Source: Roseovarius indicus
GTDB taxonomy: Bacteria; Pseudomonadota; Alphaproteobacteria; Rhodobacterales; Rhodobacteraceae
DNA: 64,000 bases
Direction of reading: 5' to 3'
NCBI RefSeq assembly: GCF_008728195.1
Contig: NZ_CP031598.1
Span: forward strand, 1,426,001-1,490,000
Both the position numbers and the translations under genes were made by a program. Positions 25,698-34,689 of this stretch are shown piece after piece; position 1 is the first letter of the stretch; every line of letters begins with the position of its first letter. The notes beneath the pieces are model-generated. The model was not told where the DNA came from, made no database searches, and saw only the letters and a program-made list of their open reading frames with translations.

Positions 25698-26762
25698 ATG
25701 CCCGGTCAGGTCGCAATCCGCGAAGTGAGCAAGAATTACGGGGCCTTCGTAGCGCTCGACGAAGTGAGCTTCGATATCGAGCCCGGCGAATTCATCACCC
25801 TGCTTGGACCCTCGGGGTCGGGCAAGACGACGCTTCTCAATGTGTTGGCCGGTTTCACCCGGCCGAGTAGCGGCAGCGTGCAGCTTGACGGCAAGGAATT
25901 CCTGACACTGCCGCCGCATCGCCGCGATGTTGGCATGGTCTTTCAGAGCTACGCGCTTTTCCCGCACATGACGGTGATGGAGAACGTGGCCTATCCGCTC
26001 AAGCTGAGGAAATTCGGTAAATCCGAACGGGAACGCCGGGCGACCGAGGCGCTATCCACGGTCAAGATGGACCACCTGGCCGACAGGGCGATCCAAGCGC
26101 TCTCGGGCGGTCAGCGGCAGCGGGTGGCGCTGGCGCGGGCGATGGTGTTCGAGCCCCGCATGATGCTCATGGACGAGCCGCTTTCCGCGCTCGACAAGAA
26201 CCTGCGGGAGCATATGCAGATCGAGCTCAAGCGCCTGCACGGGATGCTGGGGACGACGACCGTCTACGTGACCCACGACCAGCGCGAGGCGCTGACCATG
26301 TCGGACCGGATCGCCGTGATCAACAACGGCAAACTCATGCAACTCGACACACCGAGCCAGCTTTACGATTTCCCGGCGAACCGGTTCGTGGCCGAGTTCA
26401 TGGGCGAATCCTCGTTCCTGCCGGTCAAGATCTCCGATGGTACGGCACGTCTGTTCGGCAATCCGATCGTCACGCGCGAGCCGTGGAGCGGCGACCACGA
26501 TGCGTGGTTGCTGATCCGGCCCGAGAAACTGGCCTGGAACGCGCCGCAACAGGGCGAGGCGAACCGTATCGAGGGCACGGCCCGCGAGGTGATCTACCAG
26601 GGCGACAGCTATCTGCTCGATATCGCGCTGCCCGAAGGTCATTCGGTGGAAGTGCGGTGCAACCCGCACACCGCCGGTATCGAGATACCGGAACCTGGCG
26701 ACAAGGTTTCCTTCTGGATCAAGCGATCCAGCACGATCCTGGTTGAGGACGCAGGACAATGA
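25698..26762 (+). CDS. ABC transporter ATPase, PotA/spermidine type
   Basis: ATPase of 354 residues: Walker A GPSGSGKTT (about 37), Q-loop MVFQSYALFPHM, signature LSGGQRQRVALARA, Walker B MMLMDEPLSALD, switch His YVTHDQREAL, then a C-terminal TOBE regulatory domain. The start MPGQVAIREVSKNYG fits the family N-terminus and has AAAAGG upstream; an ATG at 25659 in the same frame would add 13 residues. It overlaps the next gene by four bases (ATGA). Confidence 0.92.
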   Translation: MPGQVAIREVSKNYGAFVALDEVSFDIEPGEFITLLGPSGSGKTTLLNVLAGFTRPSSGSVQLDGKEFLTLPPHRRDVGMVFQSYALFPHMTVMENVAYPLKLRKFGKSERERRATEALSTVKMDHLADRAIQALSGGQRQRVALARAMVFEPRMMLMDEPLSALDKNLREHMQIELKRLHGMLGTTTVYVTHDQREALTMSDRIAVINNGKLMQLDTPSQLYDFPANRFVAEFMGESSFLPVKISDGTARLFGNPIVTREPWSGDHDAWLLIRPEKLAWNAPQQGEANRIEGTAREVIYQGDSYLLDIALPEGHSVEVRCNPHTAGIEIPEPGDKVSFWIKRSSTILVEDAGQ

Positions 26763-27658
26763 CCGATTACGCAATGTCCTCTTCAGGCAGCCCCGGCAAG
26801 CTGAACGCCGGGATACTGCGCCGCAAGGAAGTCATGGAGCGGTTCAGCGCGACGTCGCTGACCTTTCCCGGCCTGGTACTGATCGCGCTGGTCCTTCTGG
26901 TGCCCGTGCTGTGGCTGTTCTGGCTTTCAGCCTTCGACGCCGCTGGCGACCTGAGCTGGGCCAACTACGAGCGCATGGGCAAATCGATCTACGTGCGAAC
27001 CTTCACCACGACATTCCGGATCGCCATCATCGTGACGGTGTGCTGCGCCATTCTCGGATACCCGGTCGCCTACCTCATGTCGCAGGCTGGGCGGCGGCTT
27101 TCGCTGGTGATCCTGCTGTCGGTGCTGCTGCCGTTCTGGACGTCGGTTCTGGTGCGGACCTATGCGTGGCTCGTGCTGCTTCAGCGCACGGGGCTGATCA
27201 ACGGCTGGCTTCAGAACTGGGGCATCATCGACGAGCCGCTGGCGCTGGTCCACAATGAACTTGGTACGATCATCGGCATGATCCACGTGATGCTGCCCTT
27301 CATGATCCTGCCGCTCTACGCCTCGATGAAGGCGGTCGACCCCTCGCTGATGCTGGCCGCGTCCAATTGCGGCGCCACGCCGGCACAGGCGTTCCGGCAG
27401 GTCTATTTCCCGCAGACGGTTTCTGGACTCAGTTCCGGTGCGGGCCTGATCTTCGTGTTGTGCCTCGGCTTCTTCGTGACGCCCGTGCTTCTGGGTGGTG
27501 GCCGGACGTATATGTGGGCCATGCAGATCGCCGACAACATCTCGCTTTACGGCAACTGGGGGGCTGCGTCGGCGCTGGGCGTGGTGCTGGTCATCGCGAC
27601 GGCGCTGGTGCTGCTGGCCGTCCAGTTCGTGCTGCGCCGGGCAGGGGGGACCAAGTGA
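26759..27658 (+). CDS. ABC transporter permease, PotB type
   Basis: Inner-membrane permease of 299 residues with six helices; LIALVLLVPVLWLFWLSAFD is the first, and the EAA-like loop is in AASNCGATPAQAFRQVYFP. It pairs with the permease that starts at 27658, where stop and start overlap (TGATG). Confidence 0.9.
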   Translation: MTDYAMSSSGSPGKLNAGILRRKEVMERFSATSLTFPGLVLIALVLLVPVLWLFWLSAFDAAGDLSWANYERMGKSIYVRTFTTTFRIAIIVTVCCAILGYPVAYLMSQAGRRLSLVILLSVLLPFWTSVLVRTYAWLVLLQRTGLINGWLQNWGIIDEPLALVHNELGTIIGMIHVMLPFMILPLYASMKAVDPSLMLAASNCGATPAQAFRQVYFPQTVSGLSSGAGLIFVLCLGFFVTPVLLGGGRTYMWAMQIADNISLYGNWGAASALGVVLVIATALVLLAVQFVLRRAGGTK

Positions 27659-28476
27659 TGCTGTCGAAACCCGTCACCCGCACACAGATCACCCGCGGCC
27701 AGCGCCTCTGGCTCTACATCGTCGTGGGCCTGGTGATGATCTTCCTCGTCGTGCCCTGCCTGCTGGTTGTGCCGATGTCCTTCTCGGCTGGCGAGTACCT
27801 CGAATTCCCGCCGAAGGAGCTGAGCCTGCGCTGGTACAGGGCCTTTCTCGGCTCGCCCGAATGGCTGAACGCGCTTTGGGTTTCCGTGCGCGTCGCGGTG
27901 CCGACGATGATCATCGCGACGATCATCGGCACGGCCGCGGCATGGGGGCTGCACCGCCGCACGGACATCTTTGCCACGGGCGTGCGCGGTATCTTCATCC
28001 TGCCGATGCTGGTGCCGCTGATCCTGATCGCGGTCGGCGTGTTCTTCGTTTACGCCAAGGTCGGGCTGAACGGCACGATCGGCGGGCTCATCCTGGCCCA
28101 TACGATGCTGGCGCTACCTTTCGTGCTGATCGCCGTTGGCAATGGGCTGGCCAGCTTCGACATGGCGCTGCACGAAGCCTCGCGCAGCCTTGGGGCGACG
28201 GAGCTGCGGGCGTTCCTGTCGGTCACATTGCCGCAGATCCGGATTTCGGTGATGTCCGGCGCGGTCTTCGCCTTCGTGACGTCGTTCGACGAGGTGGTGG
28301 TCGCGCTCTTCGTGTCCTCCGGCGAGAACGAGACGCTGACGCGCCGGATGTTCGCCAACATCCGCGACCAGGTCGACCCGACTGTCGCTGCCATCTCCTC
28401 GTTGCTGGTGGGCATGGTGATCGTCGGCATGATCGTCTTCCTCTTCGTCGGCCGCGACGAAACGCAGGAGCACTGA
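27658..28476 (+). CDS. ABC transporter permease, PotC type
   Basis: Second permease of 272 residues. LYIVVGLVMIFLVVPCLLVV is the first helix and EASRSLGATELRAFLSVTLP the conserved ATPase-contact loop. Start MLSKPVTRTQITR at 27658 overlaps the previous stop. It completes a four-gene importer whose substrate probably feeds the enzymes encoded around it. Confidence 0.9.
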   Translation: MLSKPVTRTQITRGQRLWLYIVVGLVMIFLVVPCLLVVPMSFSAGEYLEFPPKELSLRWYRAFLGSPEWLNALWVSVRVAVPTMIIATIIGTAAAWGLHRRTDIFATGVRGIFILPMLVPLILIAVGVFFVYAKVGLNGTIGGLILAHTMLALPFVLIAVGNGLASFDMALHEASRSLGATELRAFLSVTLPQIRISVMSGAVFAFVTSFDEVVVALFVSSGENETLTRRMFANIRDQVDPTVAAISSLLVGMVIVGMIVFLFVGRDETQEH

Positions 28477-28478
28477 GG

Positions 28479-29408
28479 ATGACGGGCCCGCTTGTGATCT
28501 GCGAATGTTTCGCCCGGGACGGGCTGCAGCACGAGACCGTTCAGGTCGCCACCGGCGACAAGGTCGCGCTGATCGACGCCATGACCGAGGCCGGCTTTCC
28601 GCGCATCGAGGCGACGAGTTACAGCCATCCGAAGCGCGTGCCCGGGTTCTCCGACGCGAGCGAGGTTCTCGCGGGCATCAAGCGGCGCGACGGCGTGCAT
28701 TACAAGGCGACCTGTCCCAACCCGAAGGCGGTGGAACGGGCGCTGGCGGATCTGGAACAGGGCCACGGCGCGACCGAGCTGAGCTTCCTCGCCTCGGCCA
28801 CGGAAAGCCATTCGCAGAGAAACCTGCGCGCGACGCGCGAGGAGCAATGGGCCCGCGTGGAAGAGATGGCGCGGCTTGCGGGCGGAAAGTTCCGCCTCGT
28901 CGGGGTGATCTCGGTGGCGCTGGGCTGTCCGTTCGAGGGCCCGGTCGACCCGGGCCGCGTGGTCGAGGACGTGGCGCGTTTCGCCGCGCTGGGCGCCGAA
29001 ATTGTGACGGTGGGCGACACCGTCGGCACCGGCACGCCGACGGCGGTCAGGGCGCTGTGGGAACGGTTCGCCAGGGAGGTGCCCGAGGCGACCTGCGTCG
29101 CGCATTTCCACGACACGCGCGGCACCGGCATCGCGAACTGCCTTGCCGCGCTCGAGGGCGGGGCCACCCATTTCGACAGCGCCTTTGGCGGGGTCGGCGG
29201 GCACCCGTCGGAAATTCAGTACGGGACCGGGCGGACAGGCAATGTCGCGACCGAGGATCTGGTCTCGCTCTTCGAGGCGGAAGGCCACGAGACCGGGATC
29301 GATATGGATCGCATGATGCGGATCTCTGAAGAATGCGAGCGTGTGCTTGGCAGGCCGCTCGACAGCAAGGTGGCGCGCGCAGGGCTGTTGCCGCGCCGGG
29401 CCGCGTGA
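28479..29408 (+). CDS. Hydroxymethylglutaryl-CoA lyase-like enzyme with catalytic Cys replaced by His
   Basis: TIM-barrel lyase of the HMGL/DRE-TIM family, 309 residues, expected to cleave a 3-hydroxyacyl-CoA into acetyl-CoA and a ketone or keto acid. Metal and substrate residues are conserved: ARDGLQ, EATSYSHPKRVPG, and HFHDTRGTG. The mobile catalytic loop, normally GLGGCPY, reads GVGGHPS, so the usual cysteine is His. The start is two bases after the permease stop. It may use a related, non-HMG substrate or a different mechanism. Confidence 0.85.
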   Translation: MTGPLVICECFARDGLQHETVQVATGDKVALIDAMTEAGFPRIEATSYSHPKRVPGFSDASEVLAGIKRRDGVHYKATCPNPKAVERALADLEQGHGATELSFLASATESHSQRNLRATREEQWARVEEMARLAGGKFRLVGVISVALGCPFEGPVDPGRVVEDVARFAALGAEIVTVGDTVGTGTPTAVRALWERFAREVPEATCVAHFHDTRGTGIANCLAALEGGATHFDSAFGGVGGHPSEIQYGTGRTGNVATEDLVSLFEAEGHETGIDMDRMMRISEECERVLGRPLDSKVARAGLLPRRAA

Positions 29409-29439
29409 CGATGGCAGGATTTCGACAAGGGAAGGGCGC

Positions 29440-30174
29440 ATGACCGACAGATTGGTAGACCTAGAGGATCGCGACGGCGTCCGGATCATCACCATGAACC
29501 GGCCGGACAAGCTGAATGCGCTCAACACCGCGCTGACGCAGCAATTGCTGACGACGTTGGAAGACCTTGCGTCTGCCCCGTCGGTGCGCGCCGCCGTCAT
29601 CCGCGGGGAAGGCCGGGGCTTCTGCGCGGGCGCCGACCTGTCGGAGTTCAAGGACCTGACGCCGGATCAGTCCGACCGCGTTCTCGCCCGGGCCGACCTG
29701 ACCTGCCGGCTGCAATCGGTGGCCAGCCAGTCCCCCGTCCCGGTCGTCGCCGCGGTGCATGGTGCGACCGTCGGCGGCGGGGCCGGTATCGCACTGGGCT
29801 GCGACATGGTCGTGGCGTCGCGCGGTCTGAAACTCGGCTACCCCGAAACCAAGCACGGGATCGTGCCGGCGCTTGTGATGACCGGGTTGCAGCGTGCCCT
29901 CGGCCGGAAGGCGGCCTTCGAGATGATCTCGCTCGGCCGCCTGATCGACGCGGACGAGGCGAAGGAGCTTGGGCTGGTCAACCGCGTGGTCGATGGCGAC
30001 CCGCTGCCCATGGCGATCGAGATCGCCAATGCCTGGGCCGAAATCAACCCGAAGGCCATGGCCGCCACGAAACAGCTTTTCTATCGCGTGGGCGAGCTGC
30101 CATTCGATGCGGCCATGGCCGCCGGGCGCGACACGAATGCGCTGATGCGCTCCTTCCGGACGGAGGAGCAATGA
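29440..30174 (+). CDS. Enoyl-CoA hydratase/isomerase family protein
   Basis: Crotonase-fold enzyme of 244 residues. The oxyanion hole lies in EGRGFCAGADLSEF and VGGGAGIALGCDMVVA. One catalytic Glu is present in GYPETKHG, but the other (in GGGxE) is absent, as in isomerase-like or lyase-like members. The ATG at 29440 has AAGGGAAGGG upstream. Its stop overlaps the CoA-transferase start (ATGA). Acts presumably in the same CoA-thioester route as its neighbours. Confidence 0.9.
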   Translation: MTDRLVDLEDRDGVRIITMNRPDKLNALNTALTQQLLTTLEDLASAPSVRAAVIRGEGRGFCAGADLSEFKDLTPDQSDRVLARADLTCRLQSVASQSPVPVVAAVHGATVGGGAGIALGCDMVVASRGLKLGYPETKHGIVPALVMTGLQRALGRKAAFEMISLGRLIDADEAKELGLVNRVVDGDPLPMAIEIANAWAEINPKAMAATKQLFYRVGELPFDAAMAAGRDTNALMRSFRTEEQ

Positions 30175-31349
30175 AACCGCTGGACGGAATAAAGGTCGTC
30201 GACTTCTCGCGCGTGCTGGCGGGGCCCATGGCGACGCAGATCATGGCCGATCAGGGCGCGGAGGTCATCAAGGTCGAGCGCCCCGGAACCGGGGATGAAT
30301 CCCGCAGCTTCGAACCGGCCTTCGAGGGCGGCCAGAGCGCCTATTTCTGTGCCTTCAACCGCGGCAAGAAATCCGTCGCCATCGACCTTCGGTCAGAGGA
30401 GGGCCGCGAGATCGCCCTCGATCTTGCCGCCGCGGCCGATGTCATCGTCGAGAACTTCCTGCCCGGCGGGATGGAGAAGCTGGGGCTGGGCTACGAGGCC
30501 GTCAGCGCCCGCAATCCCGGCGTGGTCTATATCTCGAACACCGGGTTCGGGCAGACCGGGCCCTACAAGGATCGCAAGGGGTACGACACTGTTTTCCAAG
30601 CACTTTCCGGCGTCATCGACCTCACGGGCCATCCTGACGGGCCGCCGGCCAAGGTGGGCGTGCCCTTCGCCGACATGACCTCGGGCCTCTGGATCGTGAT
30701 CGCGGCCATGACCGGGCTTCTGGGGCGGGCGACCTCGGGGCGCGGCTGCCATGTCGATCTGGCGATGATGGATGTGCAGGTGAGTCTGTTGAGCCTGCCG
30801 GCCATGTGGTGGTTCGCGCAGGGGCGCAAGCCGACGCGGACCGGGACGGAACATCTCGGCCGCGTGCCAAGCGCGGCCTTCGAATGCCGCGACAACGAAT
30901 GGATTTTCATTTCCGCAAGCGACCAGCACTGGCCGGCCATCTGCGACGTGCTGGCGCTCGATGCGCCGGAGTGGATGGAGAAGAACGCGGCGCGGGTGGA
31001 GCGCCGGGAGGAGGTCATGTCGATGCTGCGGGCCGCGATCCTGCCCCATGCGCGTGCCGAGTTGGCCGATACGTTGCGCGCGGCCGGCGTTCCGGCGGGA
31101 GAGGTCAACACGGTGCCGGAAATCCTCGGCGATCCGCATACGCGGTTCCGCGGGATGGTTGCCGGGTTCGACGACCCGGACCGGGGGGAAACGCAGTGCC
31201 TCGCCACGCCGGGCCGGTTTTCGGGCTATGACCCGATCGAATTCCTCGCGCCGCCACGGCTGGGCGCGGATACCGACGCGGTGCTTCGGTCGCTGGGGGT
31301 CGGGGATGCGAGATTGAGCGAATTGAGAGACAAGGGAGTGGTCGCATGA
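30171..31349 (+). CDS. CaiB/BaiF family CoA transferase
   Basis: Class III CoA transferase of 392 residues: KPLDGIKVVDFSRVLAGPMA, VIKVERPGTGDESR, and the probable catalytic Asp in VGVPFADMTSGLWI (about residue 166). Overlaps both neighbours by four bases, so the block is tightly co-translated. It is distinct from the transferase at 6413 and would transfer CoA to the acid made by the aldehyde dehydrogenase or between pathway intermediates. Confidence 0.92.
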   Translation: MKPLDGIKVVDFSRVLAGPMATQIMADQGAEVIKVERPGTGDESRSFEPAFEGGQSAYFCAFNRGKKSVAIDLRSEEGREIALDLAAAADVIVENFLPGGMEKLGLGYEAVSARNPGVVYISNTGFGQTGPYKDRKGYDTVFQALSGVIDLTGHPDGPPAKVGVPFADMTSGLWIVIAAMTGLLGRATSGRGCHVDLAMMDVQVSLLSLPAMWWFAQGRKPTRTGTEHLGRVPSAAFECRDNEWIFISASDQHWPAICDVLALDAPEWMEKNAARVERREEVMSMLRAAILPHARAELADTLRAAGVPAGEVNTVPEILGDPHTRFRGMVAGFDDPDRGETQCLATPGRFSGYDPIEFLAPPRLGADTDAVLRSLGVGDARLSELRDKGVVA

Positions 31350-32110
31350 CAGGGAAGTCCGACCTTGTGAAGGTGGAACGGCGGGGGGCCGTCTGTGAGG
31401 TGATCATCGACCGGACCGACGCCCGCAACGCCGTGAACCTCGAGCTTTGTCACGCGCTGCACGAGGTCTTTTCCGGCTTCGAGATGGGCGAAGAGACCCG
31501 TGCCGTGCTGCTGCGTTCCGAGGGGCCGGTTTTTTGTGCCGGCGCCGATCTGAAAGAGCGCAACGGCCGCGACGAGGCCTGGGTGATTGCACGCCGTCAG
31601 GCCGCCTTCAAGGCGTACATGTCCATCGAAACCTGCCCGCTTCCGGTGGTCTGCGCGGTGCAGGGGCCGGTCGTGGGTTCGGGCGGCGAGATTGCCATGG
31701 CGAGCGATTTCATCGTGGCCTCGGAAAAGGCGACGTTCCTATTTCCCGAGCCGCAATGGGGCACTGTCGGGGCGACCCAGCGGCTGCAGCGCGTGATCGG
31801 GGTGTCGAGCGCGAAGGAGCTGCTTTTCACCGGTCGGAAACTGGGGGTCGAGGAGGCCCATGCGCGTGGTCTGGTGGCCCGTATCCTGCCGGCCGACGGG
31901 TTTCTTGACGCCGCCCGAGAGGTTGCCGCCAAGGTGGCCGGGGCGCCGCATCTTGCCATGCAGCTGACGAAGCGGGCCGTCGACGAGGGCGGGCAGACCG
32001 ACCTCGCCTCGGGTATCGAGATCGAACTGGGGGCGATCCGGCAGGTGCTGAGCAACAGCAACTGGCGGGCGGGGATCGAACGGTTCAACAACGAGGTGGG
32101 CAATGGCTGA
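31346..32110 (+). CDS. Enoyl-CoA hydratase/isomerase family protein
   Basis: Second crotonase-fold enzyme, 254 residues, with SEGPVFCAGADLKER, VGSGGEIAMASDFIVA and FPEPQWGTVGATQRL. Both hydratase glutamates appear present (GGE and FPE), unlike the paralogue at 29440, so this is the better candidate for true water addition. Overlaps the CoA transferase by four bases and the acyl-CoA ligase by eight. Confidence 0.9.
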   Translation: MTGKSDLVKVERRGAVCEVIIDRTDARNAVNLELCHALHEVFSGFEMGEETRAVLLRSEGPVFCAGADLKERNGRDEAWVIARRQAAFKAYMSIETCPLPVVCAVQGPVVGSGGEIAMASDFIVASEKATFLFPEPQWGTVGATQRLQRVIGVSSAKELLFTGRKLGVEEAHARGLVARILPADGFLDAAREVAAKVAGAPHLAMQLTKRAVDEGGQTDLASGIEIELGAIRQVLSNSNWRAGIERFNNEVGNG

Positions 32111-33722
32111 CATGCCGTCCATTCGAGAGGGGCTGCTTTGCCCGGTCACCGCCGCCGGGGCCCTGGCGCGGGCCCGCAGCCTGGCGCCCGAGGTCGAGGC
32201 GATTGTCGCACCTGACGGCCGCCGGACATATGCCGAGCTGGCCGAGGATGTCGGGCGCCTCTGCCGGTCGCTGCATGCGCTGGGTGTGCGGCGCGGGGAT
32301 CACGTGGCGCTCTGCCTCGGCAACGGGGTGCAGTTCCACGGCCTGTTCCTGGCGCTGGCCACGATCGGCGCCGTGACCGTTCCGGTCAACACGCGCCTTC
32401 GCGCCGCCGAGATCGCCTATTGCCTGCGTCAGTCGCGATCGAAGTTCCTTTTTGCAACGGACAGCCTGCTGAGCAGCGATTTCACCGCCATCCTGCGCGA
32501 GATTCTGGGAAACGACCCGCTTCCCTGCGCCGATCTGCCGGATCTGGAAACGGTCGTTCTCAACGGGACCGCCGACGCGCCATGGGCCCGAAGCTGGGCG
32601 GCGTTCGAAGGGGAAATGTCCGACGCGCCCGCCGATAGCTCGGCCGCCGACGATGTCATCCTGATCCAGTATACCTCGGGCAGCACCGGCTTCCCCAAGG
32701 GCGTCATGCTGCGTCAGCACAGCCTTCTGACGAACGGGTTCGTTTCGGCCCAGCGCATGGGACTTCGCGCCGGCGACCGGTTTCATTCGGCCCGGCCGTT
32801 CTTTCACGTCGCCGGCACGTCGCTGTCGATCATGGCGTGCCTTCAACATGCCGTGACGCTGGTAACCATGGCGCGGTTCGACGCCGCCGAGGCGCTGGAC
32901 CTGATGGAAGCCGAGCGATGCACGCATTTCTCGGGCAACGACACGATGGCGCTGATGCTGCTCAATCATCCCGACCGGCCGAGCCGGAAGCTCACGCTGA
33001 AAGGCGGCTGGGTCGCCGGGTCGCAGGCCGTGCTGAAGCGAGTCGTTCGCGAACTCGGGGCCACGCAATGCGTCTCGGGCTACGGGCTGTCGGAAGCGTC
33101 GCCCAATATCGCGCAATCCTGCTGGTGGGAGCCGGAGGAGGTGAGAACGGCCGGCCTGATGCGCCCGCAGCCGGGCCTCGAAGTTCGGATCGTCGACCCG
33201 CAAACCCGAGAGGTGCTACAGGCCGGCGGGCGCGGAGAGATCCAGGTGCGCGGCTGGTCGGTGATGGAAGCTTATTTCGACATGCCGGAAAAGACAGCCG
33301 AGACGCTGAGCGATGAGGGTTGGCTGTCGACCGGCGATCTTGGTGCACTCGATGCCGAGGGGCGACTGGCGTTTCTCGGGCGGCTGAAGAACATCGTCAG
33401 GGTGGGCGGCGAGAATGTCTCGCCCGAAGAGGTCGAGGATCTGCTCCATCGCCACCCGGCGATCCGGCAGGCACAGGTCGTCGGCGTGCCCGATGCGCGC
33501 CTTGTCGAGGTCTGTGCGGCGTTCATCATTCTCAACGACGGCCACACGCTTGATGCCGACACGCTTGCCGATTGGGCGAAACAGAACATGGCCGGATTCA
33601 AGATCCCGCGGCATGTCTGGTTCGTGGACGGGTTCGAGGATATCGGCATGACGGCAAGCTCGAAGATCCAGAAAAGCAAGCTGGCCGAACATGCCCGGTC
33701 GCTCATGTCGGAGAAGGCCTGA
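32103..33722 (+). CDS. AMP-dependent acyl-CoA synthetase/ligase
   Basis: Adenylate-forming ligase of 539 residues. The P-loop YTSGSTGFPKGVML, the adenine motif GYGLSEASPN, the hinge TGDLGALDAEGRLAFLGRLK and the C-terminal catalytic Lys in ASSKIQKSKL are all present. It would activate a free acid to its CoA thioester using ATP. Position in the block suggests the acid comes from the aldehyde dehydrogenase or the importer. Substrate not predictable. Confidence 0.93.
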   Translation: MADMPSIREGLLCPVTAAGALARARSLAPEVEAIVAPDGRRTYAELAEDVGRLCRSLHALGVRRGDHVALCLGNGVQFHGLFLALATIGAVTVPVNTRLRAAEIAYCLRQSRSKFLFATDSLLSSDFTAILREILGNDPLPCADLPDLETVVLNGTADAPWARSWAAFEGEMSDAPADSSAADDVILIQYTSGSTGFPKGVMLRQHSLLTNGFVSAQRMGLRAGDRFHSARPFFHVAGTSLSIMACLQHAVTLVTMARFDAAEALDLMEAERCTHFSGNDTMALMLLNHPDRPSRKLTLKGGWVAGSQAVLKRVVRELGATQCVSGYGLSEASPNIAQSCWWEPEEVRTAGLMRPQPGLEVRIVDPQTREVLQAGGRGEIQVRGWSVMEAYFDMPEKTAETLSDEGWLSTGDLGALDAEGRLAFLGRLKNIVRVGGENVSPEEVEDLLHRHPAIRQAQVVGVPDARLVEVCAAFIILNDGHTLDADTLADWAKQNMAGFKIPRHVWFVDGFEDIGMTASSKIQKSKLAEHARSLMSEKA

Positions 33723-34684
33723 TGCGGATCGAGACGGATGTCACCCGCCTTCTTGGCATCGACCTGCCGATCCTTCAGGCCGGCATGTCATGGGCCTCGT
33801 CCTGCACGGCCCTGCCGCTTGCCGTCAGCCGCGCGGGTGGCCTTGGCGTGCTGGCCGCCGGGCCCATGTATATCGACGCGCTGGAACAGTGCATCGACGA
33901 AATCAAGGCCGGCACCGACAAGCCCTTCGCCGTCAACATGCCGCTCTATCGCAAGGGCGCGGAAGAGGTGCTGGACCTGCTCGAGGCGAAACGCATCCCC
34001 GCGATCATCGCCTCGCAGGGCGGGCCGAAGAAGTATCTCGACCGGTTCAAGGCGATCGGCACGAAATGCATTCATGTCGTCGCCGGCGAGGAGCATGCCG
34101 TCAAGGCCATGAACGCCGGGGTCGACGGTCTGGTCGTTGTCGGTGGCGAGGCGGGCGGGCATCCGCCGCCGTCTCTGGTATCGACGCTCGTTCTGGTGCG
34201 CGCGGTGTCGAAGGTCACGGGAGGGCGTATTCCGTTGATTGCGTCAGGCGGTTTCGCGGATGGGCGGGGCCTTCTGGCGGCCCTGTCTCTGGGCGCGGGG
34301 GCGGCCAATTTCGGCACGCGGTTCATGGCGACGCCCGAGGCCAATGTGTCCGACGGTTACAAGCAGGCGGTGCTGAATGCCGGGGTGTCGGATACGCGCA
34401 CGGTCGGCAACGGGCTGGGGATGATCCGCGCGATCGGCAACAGGTTCACCGAGCGCATGCTTGAGCTTGAGGGGCAGGGGGCGGATATCGAGAGCCGGAA
34501 AGACGTTTTCATGGCCGCGACCCTCAAGATGGCCGCGTTCGACGGGGATGTCGAAGAGGGCAAGCTGGAGGCCGGCCAGAGCACGGGCTTGGTCGACCGG
34601 GTGATGCCGGCGGCGGAGGTCGTCGAGGAAATCGCGTCTGACTATGTCCGCGCCCTGCAAGAGCTTCCGTCGGCGGTGGGCTGA
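33722..34684 (+). CDS. Nitronate monooxygenase family flavoprotein
   Basis: FMN TIM-barrel protein of 320 residues: LPILQAGMSWASSC, the catalytic-His motif GGEAGGHPPP (about residue 145), and FMN phosphate-binding PLIASGGFADGRGLLAALSLGA with NFGTRFMAT. Family members oxidise nitronates or act as enoyl reductases; in CoA-pathway operons the true reaction is often unclear. Start at 33722 overlaps the ligase stop (TGATG). Convergent with the MarR gene 5 bases away. Confidence 0.9.
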   Translation: MRIETDVTRLLGIDLPILQAGMSWASSCTALPLAVSRAGGLGVLAAGPMYIDALEQCIDEIKAGTDKPFAVNMPLYRKGAEEVLDLLEAKRIPAIIASQGGPKKYLDRFKAIGTKCIHVVAGEEHAVKAMNAGVDGLVVVGGEAGGHPPPSLVSTLVLVRAVSKVTGGRIPLIASGGFADGRGLLAALSLGAGAANFGTRFMATPEANVSDGYKQAVLNAGVSDTRTVGNGLGMIRAIGNRFTERMLELEGQGADIESRKDVFMAATLKMAAFDGDVEEGKLEAGQSTGLVDRVMPAAEVVEEIASDYVRALQELPSAVG

Positions 34685-34689
34685 TACGG

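Noticed and set aside
27495..28470. Long plus-strand frame running through both permease genes into the lyase
   Set aside because: Only its last 309 residues are the real lyase; the upstream part is Arg-rich shadow of the permeases.
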